Positions 1 to 11,109 of a DNA stretch of 64,000 bases are shown here, piece after piece. Under the pieces are notes generated by a model. That model ran no database searches. It was not told where the DNA came from and saw only the letters and a list, made by a program, of their open reading frames with translations. The first letter of the stretch is position 1, and each line of letters begins with the position of its first letter. The DNA is from Lichenicola sp964236105 (GTDB lineage Bacteria > Pseudomonadota > Alphaproteobacteria > Acetobacterales > Acetobacteraceae): NCBI GenBank assembly GCA_964236105.1, contig CAXSBC010000003.1, positions 1 to 64,000 of the forward strand, written 5' to 3'. Position numbers and translations under genes: made by a program.

Positions 1-332
1 AAACCAGGCCGATGGGAATCCCCTGCGATTCAGCGAGGTGAGAAACCGCTCTAGCGCGGGCAGCGGCCAGGGCGCGGGCGGTCACCGGCCCGGCGGGACC
101 TGCAGGCGGGAGCGGACGGCCGCCGCCTGCAGGTCCCGCCGGTAGCTGGACGGTCCCGATGCCACGCGGATGTGGCCTGGGGGCGGGGCGGCCTCGATCG
201 ACGGCATCGCGGGACGATCACTGCGCCGTTCCCGGGGACGTGCCGAGTGCTGGTGCCGATGGGTTTCGAGGCACGGCTGTGTTATAGGCGGCTGTTGTTC
301 TGCACCTTGTACAGCCCCGTGCCGAGGACTGA
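1..332. other. Left-edge region without a supportable gene
   Basis: Apart from the inverted repeat at 90-142, I see no coding signal here. Short open frames run in from the left edge, one ending at base 54, and one of these may be the 3' end of a gene outside the window. The last part (about 300-332) holds a GAGG ribosome-binding site at 324-327 for the downstream gene. Confidence 0.4.
90..142. repeat. Perfect 20-bp inverted repeat
   Basis: The 20 bases at 90-109 are the exact reverse complement of 123-142, with a 13-base spacer. As RNA this would be a very stable GC-rich hairpin. No T-run follows on either strand, so a classical intrinsic terminator is not indicated. It could be a REP-like palindrome or a Rho-assisted transcription barrier for a gene lying upstream of the window. 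Confidence 0.7.
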
Positions 333-1367
333 ATGTTGCCGCAAGCTTGTATCGTATCCAGCGTTATCTTGGATGATAAAAGTGAAGCCACGGAATTTCC
401 GTCCGCAGGACAGGATTCGGCATCATCGGAGTTCCAGCTGATCTACTGGCAGTGCGTCGCGCTCTGCCTGATGACCAGCGTCATCCACAATCCGGACTGC
501 ACGCATTTCCTGTTCTGCAACAAGGACATCCCGACGGTCGCACCGCCTGAGGTGGTCGCGAGCCTCACCTCGCTCGGCGTTGTCTTCGTCGAGCTGCCAC
601 TGTCGTACAGGCTTCCGGAAGGCTCGATCTCCCGATGGGGCAACGTCTTCTACGTTTTGAACATCATCGAGTATTTCGTCGAGAAGCTGCCGCACGACAT
701 TCTGATACTTACCGACGCAGACTGCATCTGGCGCAAGTCTGCCCGCAGCATCACGTCGCTTCTGACCAGCCACGACTGTCTGGTGTACTCGCTCAGGCCG
801 GACGATCAGAAGAACTATGAGGGCGACGTTCTTCTCAACGGCATGTCCAGAAAGAAGATGGTGGCGGTGCTGGGCGAGGTGTTTCATAAGAAACTCGTCG
901 AAGCGCCGCCTCACAACGGCGGTGAGTTCTTCGCTGCCACCCGACACTACTGCGCAGGCATCGTTCCCCAGATCAAGACGTTGTGGGACTACGCGTGCAC
1001 CCATGCGTCGGAGACGGACTCCATCAAGACCGAGGAACATTTCCTCAACATCCTCGCCTGGGCGAACGACGTTCAGTCCTATACCGCCGATGGCATCGTC
1101 CGGCGCCTCTGGACGAATTTCGGCGACGTCAACGTCCGCGCCACGGACACCGAGCTGGTCATCTGGCATCTGCCGGCGGAAAAGAAGTTCGGGTTCCGGC
1201 GCATGTGGCACGCCCATCTCAAGGCGGGAGGCACCTGGAACACCCTGGACGCCGAGACGGTGAATGCCCTCAGCGCCCGTTTCATGGGCATCCCGCGGCG
1301 AAGCGCCGTCAAGCTCGGACAGGATCTGCTGCAGAAGGTCGCATCGAGGCTGCCCGACCGTCGATAG
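333..1367 (+). CDS. Putative glycosyltransferase (nucleotide-sugar type)
   Basis: This 344-residue protein of unproven function has no clear signal peptide or membrane segment. The segment around residues 123-132 reads ILTDADCIW, a hydrophobic strand followed by Asp-x-Asp (128-130). That is the pattern of the metal/nucleotide-sugar site in GT-A fold glycosyltransferases. An N-terminal Rossmann-like half and later Trp/His-rich segments also fit a GT. The ATG start is preceded by GAGG with five bases of spacing. Base composition is visibly less GC-rich than the neighbours, which suggests acquisition by transfer. It stands alone, upstream of a secreted glycosidase-like gene. The GT assignment is inference from the DxD motif only. 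Confidence 0.55.
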   Translation: MLPQACIVSSVILDDKSEATEFPSAGQDSASSEFQLIYWQCVALCLMTSVIHNPDCTHFLFCNKDIPTVAPPEVVASLTSLGVVFVELPLSYRLPEGSISRWGNVFYVLNIIEYFVEKLPHDILILTDADCIWRKSARSITSLLTSHDCLVYSLRPDDQKNYEGDVLLNGMSRKKMVAVLGEVFHKKLVEAPPHNGGEFFAATRHYCAGIVPQIKTLWDYACTHASETDSIKTEEHFLNILAWANDVQSYTADGIVRRLWTNFGDVNVRATDTELVIWHLPAEKKFGFRRMWHAHLKAGGTWNTLDAETVNALSARFMGIPRRSAVKLGQDLLQKVASRLPDRR

Positions 1368-1722
1368 CTTCGGCCTGCGCCTTCCGACAGGGTGGCGGGC
1401 GCCGTGGGGCTGCGTGACGACCCGGTGAGCAGCCATACTCACGATGGCCCTCGGATATCCGGATCCGGCCGGTGCCGGCAACAGGATGGATATGGCATTC
1501 TGTGCCGGCCGATTGGCGACGTCGACGTGCTCTCGCAAGCATCGTCCTGACCATCTTGGATAACTCTGCGCGATAGAACTGACCGTATCTGTCTATAATC
1601 AGCAACTTTCCTCATTATAGATCGTGGGGCCGATGTCGTTGCCAAAACTAACACGACCGATACGCGGCGATTGTATTCACGTTATCGTGATAATCCTGTT
1701 ATTGCTTCCCTCAGGAGGAGCC
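1368..1722. other. Intergenic region upstream of the glycosidase-like gene
   Basis: A 355-base gap. It is GC-rich at first and becomes clearly AT-richer from about 1555 on, as expected for a promoter and leader. It contains the TATAAT/inverted-repeat element at 1593-1620. A frame open back to 1624 encodes a Leu/Ile-rich stretch that could be a signal sequence if translation starts at 1624 or 1633. No separate gene is supported. Confidence 0.5.
1593..1620 (+). promoter_or_regulatory. Candidate -10 element within a 7-bp inverted repeat
   Basis: TATAAT at 1594-1599 is a perfect -10 hexamer, rare in this GC-rich sequence. It is part of CTATAAT (1593-1599), whose exact inverse ATTATAG lies at 1614-1620. 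I see no good -35 box 17 bases upstream. The inverted repeat could be an operator over the transcription start of the downstream gene, but this is conjecture. Confidence 0.35.
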
Positions 1723-4251
1723 ATGACAGAGCCCGTTAAGACCGTTGCGGTAACGCAACAAGCATCGAGCCGCGCAGCGACGTTTCTGAACTCGCTTGGC
1801 GTCAACACGCATCTGAGCTGGTGGGACACATCCTGGGGCGTCGGCAACGGCCAGTGGGCCGGCGCCGAGAGCAAGGTTGTCGCAGAGCTGACCTACCTGG
1901 GTGTCCAGAACATCCGTGATTCCACGCCGCAGGGCGGCGCCGCGGCCGAGATGATCGATCTCGGCAAGGACGGCTACAAGTTCGACCTCTTGCAGAACAT
2001 CAATGGCGGCCAGGTCGCCGTCGCATCGGACATGACCGCCCTGGCGGCGATGCAGGCCGCGGCGCCGGGCTCCATCATCGCCTATGAAGGCGCCAACGAG
2101 TACAACAGCAACAGCTACATGCTGAACGGCCAGAACTCGAACGGCAACATGGCCTGGGGCGCGCTCGACGACCAGGTCTCGCAGGCAGCCTTGAAGGCCA
2201 GCCCGTCGCTGTCGGGCATCAGCTATGTCGCGGCGTCCACCGGATCGGTGTCGGCGGCGCCGGTTGTGGCACCCTATGTCAGCGAGTCCAACTGGCACGT
2301 CTATGGCGGCGTCGGCCAGCAGCTCAAGAGCAACCTCGCCGCGGCCGTCACCGCAGCGAAGGCGACCGCGCCGGGCAAGCAGGTCTTCATCACCGAGACC
2401 GGCGTCTCGTCGGCCGCCGTATCCCAGTCGAGCTGGGGCACTGCGGGAGACGAGTTCACTCAGGGCCTGATCGACACCAACGCCGTGCTCGACGATTTCA
2501 ATGACGGTGCCTCGAAGACCTATCTCTACGACCTGATGGACAACAACAAGGCAGCCGATCTGGAGGACAATTTCGGCCTGTTCAACGCCGACGGAACGCC
2601 CAAGGCAGCTGCGGTCGATCTGCATAATCTGACGACGATCCTGGCCGATACAGCAACGACGGCGAACAGCTTTGCTGCCACTCCGATGACCGTCTCGGTG
2701 TCGGGCCTGCCTGCGACCGCATCCGACATGGTGCTGGAGAAGTCGAACGGGACCCATGACCTGGTGATCTGGAACAGCGGCGCCATTGTCTGGAACACCG
2801 CGACGAACACCGAGGCGACGCCGACGGCGTCACCCGTCACCGTGCAGCTCGACGGCGTCTACCAGACGGTCAAGGTCTATGATCCGCTGGTGTCGAGCAG
2901 CCCGATCCAGACCCTCACCCAGACCGGCAGCGTCTCGCTCAGCCTGTCCAAGGATCCGCTGATCGTCGAGGTCTCGGGCAGCCCGATCCCGGTGGTCCCG
3001 GTGGCGCCTGCGCCGACGAAGCTCGGCAGCGGTCCCGACACCCTGATCATGCAGATGTCGGAGGATGCGTGGCAGGGCGACGCGCAATTCACCGTCTCGG
3101 TCGACGGCAAGCAGGTCGGCGGCACGCAGACGGTCACGGCCTCGCACGCCCTGGGACAGCGCCAGGAGTTCGACGTCGCCGGCAGCTGGGGCAGCGGCTC
3201 GCATCAGGTCTCGGTCGACTTCCTCAACGACGCCTGGGGCGGCACGGCGACGACCGACCGCAACCTCTATGACAACAGCGCAACCTATGACGGCGCGGCC
3301 GTGCTCACCGCGCCGATCACGCAGCTCTGGAACGGCTCGGAGGGCTTTGGCTTCACGAGCGGCAGCGAGCTCGATCTCGCCATCAACGAGGATGCCTGGA
3401 ACGGCAACGCCCAGTTCACCGTCTCGGTCGACGGCACGCAGGTGGGCGGCATCGAGACCGCGACCACGCTGCGGAGCAGCGGCACCAGCGAGAAGCTCGC
3501 CCTCTACGGCAACTGGGGAACCGGCGCGCATACGGTCTCGGTGGATTTCCTCAACGACGCCTATGGCGGCACCGCCGTGACCGATCGCAACCTCTACGTC
3601 ACCGGCGCCAGCTTCAACGGCACTGCCGTCAAGGGAGCCGCCACCACCTTCATGTCGCAGGGAACGCAGTCCTTCTCGATCCCCGGGACCGTCGCTGCCG
3701 CGGCGGCGCCCGCTGCATCGACCGCCAGCCTGGTGGCGACGCCCGCGTCGGCGGCGGTGGCCACGTCCGTCGCCAGCCCGAGCGTCGTCAAGACCTACGA
3801 CCTCACCGACTCCTCGAGCCACTCGCTCGTCACCGCCACCGCCGCCACCGACGTGATCAAGCTGGGCAGCGGCTACTCGAACCTGACGACCCAGGGCAGC
3901 GACACCCTGATCGGCGGCAGCGGCTCCAGCACGATCTCCGCGCTGAGCGGCAGCCTGTCGCTCACCGGCGGCTCCGGGAGCATGACGTTCATGCAAGGCG
4001 GTGCCGCGTCCAGCCTGAGCCTGGGCAGCGGGGCGACGCTGATCGACATCGTCAACGGCATGGCCGGCGGCTCGCTTGCCATCTCCGACTTCGTGCAGGG
4101 CCGGGACTTCATCCATCTGTCCGGCTATGGCGGGACCGGCATCAAGACGGAGCAGCTCGTCCAGGGCTCAACCCAGATCACCCTGACCGACAACACCCAG
4201 ATCGATCTGCGCAACTTCGTCGTCTCGAACGGCCACTCGATCTTTTCCTGA
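1723..4251 (+). CDS. Secreted glycosidase-like protein with two CBM60-type modules
   Basis: An 842-residue extracellular protein. Residues about 20-310 look like a clan GH-A (beta/alpha) barrel: a Gly-Ala-Asn-Glu strand end places a candidate acid/base at Glu126, and ITETG places a candidate nucleophile at Glu225. Two near-identical modules follow (about 434-533 and 537-632). Each has AQFTVSVDG, a Trp-Gly pair and FLNDAxGGT, the pattern of calcium-dependent xylan-binding module CBM60. The C-terminal 160 residues are Ser/Gly-rich with IGGSGSS-like repeats, resembling RTX-type secretion regions. AGGAGG at 1713-1718 supports the start at 1723. A start at 1624 or 1633 would add a signal-peptide-like hydrophobic segment. 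Substrate unknown; xylan or a beta-glycan is inferred. Confidence 0.75.
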   Translation: MTEPVKTVAVTQQASSRAATFLNSLGVNTHLSWWDTSWGVGNGQWAGAESKVVAELTYLGVQNIRDSTPQGGAAAEMIDLGKDGYKFDLLQNINGGQVAVASDMTALAAMQAAAPGSIIAYEGANEYNSNSYMLNGQNSNGNMAWGALDDQVSQAALKASPSLSGISYVAASTGSVSAAPVVAPYVSESNWHVYGGVGQQLKSNLAAAVTAAKATAPGKQVFITETGVSSAAVSQSSWGTAGDEFTQGLIDTNAVLDDFNDGASKTYLYDLMDNNKAADLEDNFGLFNADGTPKAAAVDLHNLTTILADTATTANSFAATPMTVSVSGLPATASDMVLEKSNGTHDLVIWNSGAIVWNTATNTEATPTASPVTVQLDGVYQTVKVYDPLVSSSPIQTLTQTGSVSLSLSKDPLIVEVSGSPIPVVPVAPAPTKLGSGPDTLIMQMSEDAWQGDAQFTVSVDGKQVGGTQTVTASHALGQRQEFDVAGSWGSGSHQVSVDFLNDAWGGTATTDRNLYDNSATYDGAAVLTAPITQLWNGSEGFGFTSGSELDLAINEDAWNGNAQFTVSVDGTQVGGIETATTLRSSGTSEKLALYGNWGTGAHTVSVDFLNDAYGGTAVTDRNLYVTGASFNGTAVKGAATTFMSQGTQSFSIPGTVAAAAAPAASTASLVATPASAAVATSVASPSVVKTYDLTDSSSHSLVTATAATDVIKLGSGYSNLTTQGSDTLIGGSGSSTISALSGSLSLTGGSGSMTFMQGGAASSLSLGSGATLIDIVNGMAGGSLAISDFVQGRDFIHLSGYGGTGIKTEQLVQGSTQITLTDNTQIDLRNFVVSNGHSIFS

Positions 4252-4264
4252 TCAGCCGTCGGAA

Positions 4265-4323
4265 CGCCGGAACCGCCCGCGCCCTGTTCGACCGGTCGAA
4301 CAGACGCGCGAGCGGTTCCGGCG
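4265..4323. terminator. Nested dyad between convergent genes, candidate bidirectional terminator
   Basis: The outer arms 4265-4276 and 4312-4323 are perfect 12-base inverse copies. Inside them sits a perfect 20-base palindrome at 4284-4303. The element lies in the 119-base gap between two convergent genes, where a shared terminator is expected. There is no T-run on either side, so a structured stop or a protein-binding site are both possible. Confidence 0.5.
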
Positions 4324-4370
4324 GCTACCCGTCCTCGTCCGGCGACCCCGCCATGCCGCGGGTCTGCCGC

Positions 4371-5120
4371 CTAGCCTGCGGCACCGACGGACAGGAAGCT
4401 CACCGTGTCCGCTTCCAGCACCGCGCAGGTCAGGCGACCGCCGAACACGGCGCCGGTATCGATGCCGATCCGATGCGAACGGATCGCCGGCGAGGCGGCG
4501 GGCGTGTGGCCATGCACCACCACCCGCTCCAGGCGTCCGGACCAGGACAGGAACGGCTCGCGCATCCACAGCAGGTCGCGCTTCGTCGCCGCCTGGATCG
4601 GACGATCGGGCCGCACGCCGGCATGGGCGAACAGGTAGCCGTCGATCTCGACCGAGCAGGCGAGCCGCCGCAACAGCTCGAGCTGCGCGGTCGGGATCCG
4701 GTGCAGCCAGTCGGTCGGCTGCATCGGATCGTCCGCCGGTGCCGCGATGTTCCAGCTGGCGAGCGTCGCATCGCCGCCGTTGGCGAGCCAGCTCAGCAGC
4801 GCCGTGCTGTCGCCCTCCAGCCCCTGCAGCAGCATCGCCTCGTGGTTGCCCATCAGGTTGACGATCGTGCAGGCCGGCAGCCGTGCCGGCGTCAGCAGGC
4901 GTTCGAGCACGCCGGCGCTGTCGGGACCCCGGTCGACGTAGTCGCCGAGATGCACCAGCACCGGCTCGGCCACCCTGCGTGCCGACAGGTCCGCCTCGAT
5001 GCCCCGGTGCAGCGCGTCGAGCATCTCCAGGCAGCCATGGATGTCGCCGATCGCATAGATCCGCCGGCCGGGCGCCACGGCGGCAGGAGCACGGACCGGA
5101 GGCGTCTGTGACCAGGGCAT
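4371..5120 (-). CDS. Serine/threonine-type metallophosphoesterase
   Basis: This 249-residue cytoplasmic phosphatase of the PPP/calcineurin-like family has the metal-binding signature in order: GDIHG near residue 30, GDYVDRG near 60, GNHE near 95, and HGHT in the C-terminal half. Those residues bind the two-metal centre in phage-lambda-type and PrpA/ApaH-like enzymes. The size fits bacterial stand-alone protein phosphatases. Diadenosine tetraphosphate hydrolysis is the alternative, since ApaH shares these motifs. It is convergent with the glycosidase gene and transcribed in the direction of its own strand, away from the membrane-protein gene that precedes it. Substrate not determinable from sequence. 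Confidence 0.85.
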   Translation of the reverse strand: MPWSQTPPVRAPAAVAPGRRIYAIGDIHGCLEMLDALHRGIEADLSARRVAEPVLVHLGDYVDRGPDSAGVLERLLTPARLPACTIVNLMGNHEAMLLQGLEGDSTALLSWLANGGDATLASWNIAAPADDPMQPTDWLHRIPTAQLELLRRLACSVEIDGYLFAHAGVRPDRPIQAATKRDLLWMREPFLSWSGRLERVVVHGHTPAASPAIRSHRIGIDTGAVFGGRLTCAVLEADTVSFLSVGAAG

Positions 5121-5205
5121 GTCCGGAGCCTAGCTCATACAGGCCGGCCGCGCTCTGCCTGATGTTCCGGGGCGGTTCGCCATCCGGCACCGCCGGCCGG
5201 GCCGG

Positions 5206-5652
5206 TCACGCTCCGCCCTGTCTGCCCAGCAGCCGGCGCAGCAGACGCTGCGGCACCGCCAGCGTCACCAGCAGCGAGGCGGCGAGCGGCGCTGCGGTGT
5301 CAAGCAGGAACAGGGCGCGATGATCCATCAGCAGCAGGATGCCGCGCTCCAGCAGCGCCGGCAGGGTGCCCGTGCGCAGCAGCAGCAGGTCGACCAGCGG
5401 CACCGTCGCGGCGGTGACCAGCTTCGGCCAGTGCAGATGCGGCGTCCGCACCGCGATGGCGCCGATCAGCAGGCCGGACGGGATGAGCCCCTTGGCGAGC
5501 CCGAGCAGGCCCAGCCCCAGCAGCAGCGGCACCAGCGTGACCGAGAACAGCAGCCAGCGCAGCAGCTCCCAGGTGAACACGACCATGATGAGCAGGAACA
5601 TCATCGGCACGCAGACGACATAGAGCGTCGTGAAGATCAGCGTCGCCAGCAT
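5206..5652 (-). CDS. Small multi-pass membrane protein of unknown function
   Basis: A 148-residue, very hydrophobic protein with about four predicted membrane segments (residues 1-25, 30-60, 65-85 and 100-130) and a basic C-terminus ending in Arg-rich residues, which fits a cytoplasmic tail. I do not recognise the family. The ATG at 5652 is chosen. A longer frame could begin at a TTG at 5700, but that codon sits in the T-run of the fdxA terminator and would add a Pro-rich leader. It follows fdxA on the same strand but is separated from it by that terminator, so it is probably expressed separately or by read-through. Confidence 0.6.
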   Translation of the reverse strand: MLATLIFTTLYVVCVPMMFLLIMVVFTWELLRWLLFSVTLVPLLLGLGLLGLAKGLIPSGLLIGAIAVRTPHLHWPKLVTAATVPLVDLLLLRTGTLPALLERGILLLMDHRALFLLDTAAPLAASLLVTLAVPQRLLRRLLGRQGGA

Positions 5653-5698
5653 CAGACGGATGAGCGGAGCGGGCTGCGACGGGACCGGGCCGGACAGC

Positions 5699-5729
5699 AA
5701 AAAGCCGCCCGGCTGGACGCCGGGCGGCT
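5699..5729 (-). terminator. Intrinsic terminator of fdxA
   Basis: On the minus strand an 11-base-pair GC-rich stem (5719-5729 with 5703-5713) and a five-base loop are followed directly by five T residues (plus-strand AAAAA at 5699-5703). This is a textbook Rho-independent terminator, 30 bases after the fdxA stop codon. Confidence 0.9.
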
Positions 5730-5759
5730 GGTCGCGACCCTGCCGGATGACCGGCTGCG

Positions 5760-6089
5760 TCAGCTATGCGGCTGCGGGGAGAACATCTCGCCCTTGCCGG
5801 GCTTGTCCTTCCACTCGTCCGCATCGGCCGGCGGCGTGCCCTTGCGGGTGATGTTCGGCCAGGTCTTGGAATAGGTCGTGTTGGCTTCCGCCCACGCGCC
5901 GGCGCGATCGTCGCTGTCGGGAAAGATCGCCTCGGCCGGGCATTCCGGTTCGCAGACGCCGCAATCGATGCATTCGTCGGGGTTGATGACGAGCATGTTC
6001 TCGCCCGCGTAGAAGCAGTCGACCGGACAGACCTCGACGCAGTCCATGTACTTGCAGCGGATGCAGTTCTCGGTGACCACGTAGGTCAT
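5760..6089 (-). CDS. fdxA: Seven-iron ferredoxin FdxA
   Basis: A 109-residue electron carrier with [3Fe-4S] and [4Fe-4S] clusters. The N-terminus shows TENCIRCKYMDCVEVCPVDC and a second Cys motif CIDCGVCEPECP, the arrangement of Azotobacter-type 7Fe ferredoxins. A C-terminal extension of about 50 residues (Trp-rich, with WPNIT) is typical of the alphaproteobacterial FdxA family. Of two in-frame ATGs, 6089 is chosen because GGAG lies six bases upstream of it. The ATG at 6095 would be directly against that site. It follows the S4 and helicase genes on the same strand, a conserved alphaproteobacterial order, and ends at a strong terminator. Its redox partner is unknown. Confidence 0.95.
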   Translation of the reverse strand: MTYVVTENCIRCKYMDCVEVCPVDCFYAGENMLVINPDECIDCGVCEPECPAEAIFPDSDDRAGAWAEANTTYSKTWPNITRKGTPPADADEWKDKPGKGEMFSPQPHS

Positions 6090-6234
6090 CGCCATCTCCG
6101 ATCATACGGCGTGGGCATCATCGTGCCGCAGCCTGTCTGTAGAAATCCTCAGGACACCGCGTATCTTCGACCCGGGACGGGCGCGACATATGAGTGCGTT
6201 TCCCCCCGAGCGCAAGGCGACGCCGCGGCTGCCC

Positions 6235-6528
6235 TCAACCGGGGATGTCCTCGTAGAGCGTGCGGGCCTCGGTCGCCGGGCCGCGTCGCGCCGCCAGCCC
6301 GACCACGCGGATCACGCGCACCGCCGACGCGCCGGGACGCGGCGAGGGCAGGGTCAGCACGTCGCCGGGACGCAGACGGGCATGCGCCTTGTCCGTGGGC
6401 TGGCGGTTGATCCGGACCAGCCCGTTCTCGATGAAGCGCACGCAGTCGGACCGGGCCTTCAGGAAGCGCGCCGACCAGAGCCACTTGTCGAGCCGCTGCC
6501 AGTCGCGGTCCTCGGTGTCCGCTGCCAC
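6235..6528 (-). CDS. S4-domain RNA-binding protein (Hsp15/HslR-like)
   Basis: A 97-residue protein. Residues 9-60 form an S4 fold: RLDKWLW, ARFLKAR, and a VRINRQP/RPGDVL hairpin that contacts structured RNA. The family includes Hsp15, which binds free 50S subunits carrying nascent chains. Length and the RLDKWLW start agree with it. GTG is the start codon, seven bases after the helicase stop, so the two are probably co-transcribed. The pairing with a SUV3-type helicase points to RNA quality control or ribosome rescue. The exact client RNA is inferred, not seen. Confidence 0.85.
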   Translation of the reverse strand: MAADTEDRDWQRLDKWLWSARFLKARSDCVRFIENGLVRINRQPTDKAHARLRPGDVLTLPSPRPGASAVRVIRVVGLAARRGPATEARTLYEDIPG

Positions 6529-6535
6529 GACCCGC

Positions 6536-9328
<2,793 letters not shown>

Positions 9329-9418
9329 GCTCAGATGGTCGGTCGGACGGGTGCGGTTTGCAAGCGGCCGCCGCCGACGGCACCCTTTGCGCGGCAATGC
9401 CTGCCGGAAGCGACGCCC

Positions 9419-10951
9419 ATGTTCGACCGACCGCTCGACTGCCTGATCGACGAGGCGGCGCTGGGCGACCGCCCGGTGCGCGAGATCCGCGCGATCCGGC
9501 CGGCCGGACTGGCGGCGCTGCTCGCGTCGCTGCCGCCGGCGGATGCCGCCTGGCTGCGGGCGCACCGCTTCGCCGCCCGGCCGGGCGAGCTGGTGACGAT
9601 GCCCGGACCGGACGGGATCGCCGGCGCCGTGCTCGGACTGGGCGACGCTCCGACGCCGGGCGGGACCCAGGGTCCGCACGCCTTCGGCAGCCTCGCCACC
9701 GCCCTGTCCGGTGCCGGGCCGGCCGGGACCATCGCGTCGTCCGCGGCGCCGCCGGCCGAACCGGCCGCTCCCGCCTGGCGGCTGCTGCTGCCGCCGGACG
9801 TGTCGGTCGACGATGCCGTGCTTGGCTTCTGCCTCGGCGCCTACCGGTTCAACCCGCTCCGCACGGCGCGTCCGGCGCCGGCGCCGGCGCTGCTGGTGCG
9901 GCCGGCCGGGTCGGACGAGGCGGCCGCGGTCGCCCGCGCGATCTGGCTGACGCGCGACCTCGTCAACATGCCGGCCAACCTGCTCGGTCCGGTCGAGCTC
10001 GCCGAGGCCGGGCACGCGGTGATGACGGCGTCCGGCGCCGAGGCCCGGATCGTCTCGGGCGACGCGCTGGCCGGGGCCTACCCGGCGATCGAGGCGGTCG
10101 GCGCCGGATCGGCACGGCCGCCGCAGGTGCTGGTCGCGCACTGGCGCGGCACGGGCGCTGCCGACGACGCGCCGCTGCTGTCGCTGGTCGGCAAGGGCGT
10201 GTGCTTCGACACCGGCGGCTATGATCTCAAGCCGTCGGCGGCGATGCTGCGGATGAAGAAGGACATGGGCGGCGCTGCGATCATGCTGTCGCTGGCGCGG
10301 CTGGTCGTCGCGCGCGACCTGCCGGTGCGCCTGGCGCTGCGACTCGGCTGCGTCGAAAACAGCGTGTCCGGAACAGCGATGCGGCCGTCCGACGTGCTGC
10401 GCACCCGTCGCGGCCTGACCGTCGAGATCGGCAACACCGATGCCGAGGGACGGCTCGTTCTGTGCGACCTGCTTGCGGAGGCATCGGACGAGCAGCCGGA
10501 TCTGCTGCTCGACGCCGCCACGCTGACCGGTGCGGCGCGCGTGGCGCTGGGCCCGGATCTTCCCGCACTGTTCTGCAACAGCGACGCCGTGGCTTTCCTG
10601 CTGCTCGCGGCCGGACAGCGCGCGCATGATCCGCTCTGGCGGATGCCGCTCTGGGCTGGCTACGACGACTGGCTTTCGAGCAATGTTGCCGACCTGAACA
10701 ATGTGTCATCCAAGGCCATGGCGGGCGCGATCACGGCTGCACTGTTCCTGCAGCGTTTCGTCGAGCCGTCGGTGCGCTGGGCTCATATCGACAGTTACGC
10801 CTGGAACGATCAGGCCCGCCCGGGCCGTCCGGAAGGCGGCGAGGCTCTCGGCCTGCAGGCGCTGTTCCAGGCCGTGTTGCCGATTCTTAATCTCGAAAAC
10901 CGACCGAAACAGTCTGGTAACGTCATTGGCACTGAACCAACTCAAGGCTGA
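9419..10951 (+). CDS. M17-family leucyl aminopeptidase
   Basis: A 510-residue cytosolic zinc exopeptidase removing N-terminal residues from peptides. The C-terminal catalytic domain shows GKGVCFDTGGYDLKP with the metal-binding Lys and Asp, a following MKKDMGGAA helix, and the family signature NTDAEGRL at residues 339-346. The N-terminal 170 residues are divergent, as is usual in this family. The ATG at 9419 gives a normal-length protein; the open frame extends far upstream without coding meaning. Gene stands alone, divergent from the helicase. An inverted repeat spanning its stop codon may act in transcript ending. Confidence 0.93.
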   Translation: MFDRPLDCLIDEAALGDRPVREIRAIRPAGLAALLASLPPADAAWLRAHRFAARPGELVTMPGPDGIAGAVLGLGDAPTPGGTQGPHAFGSLATALSGAGPAGTIASSAAPPAEPAAPAWRLLLPPDVSVDDAVLGFCLGAYRFNPLRTARPAPAPALLVRPAGSDEAAAVARAIWLTRDLVNMPANLLGPVELAEAGHAVMTASGAEARIVSGDALAGAYPAIEAVGAGSARPPQVLVAHWRGTGAADDAPLLSLVGKGVCFDTGGYDLKPSAAMLRMKKDMGGAAIMLSLARLVVARDLPVRLALRLGCVENSVSGTAMRPSDVLRTRRGLTVEIGNTDAEGRLVLCDLLAEASDEQPDLLLDAATLTGAARVALGPDLPALFCNSDAVAFLLLAAGQRAHDPLWRMPLWAGYDDWLSSNVADLNNVSSKAMAGAITAALFLQRFVEPSVRWAHIDSYAWNDQARPGRPEGGEALGLQALFQAVLPILNLENRPKQSGNVIGTEPTQG

Positions 10952-10969
10952 GCCTTATAGGACAGTGCC
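10928..10969 (+). terminator. Nested inverted repeat at the aminopeptidase stop codon
   Basis: GGCACTG (10928-10934) is inverted as CAGTGCC (10963-10969). Inside it AAGGC/GCCTT forms a second stem over the TGA stop. The position suggests a termination or mRNA-stabilising hairpin, but the following bases (ATTATGG) are not a proper T-run. Confidence 0.3.
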
Positions 10970-11109
10970 ATTATGGCCGCCGGAGATTTACTCCCAGGCG
11001 AGCCGGCCGTACCGTATTTTCGGTTCCGCAGACACCGCTCACCAGGTTCAGGATGACCCGCCGGTGCTGCACGCAGCCGTCCCGGTTCGATCAAGAAAGG
11101 ATTTACTCT

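Noticed and set aside
2830..4116. 428-codon minus-strand frame opposite the glycosidase-like gene
   Set aside because: Composition is Arg/Gly/Ala/Asp low complexity, and the plus strand has clear domains and duplication.
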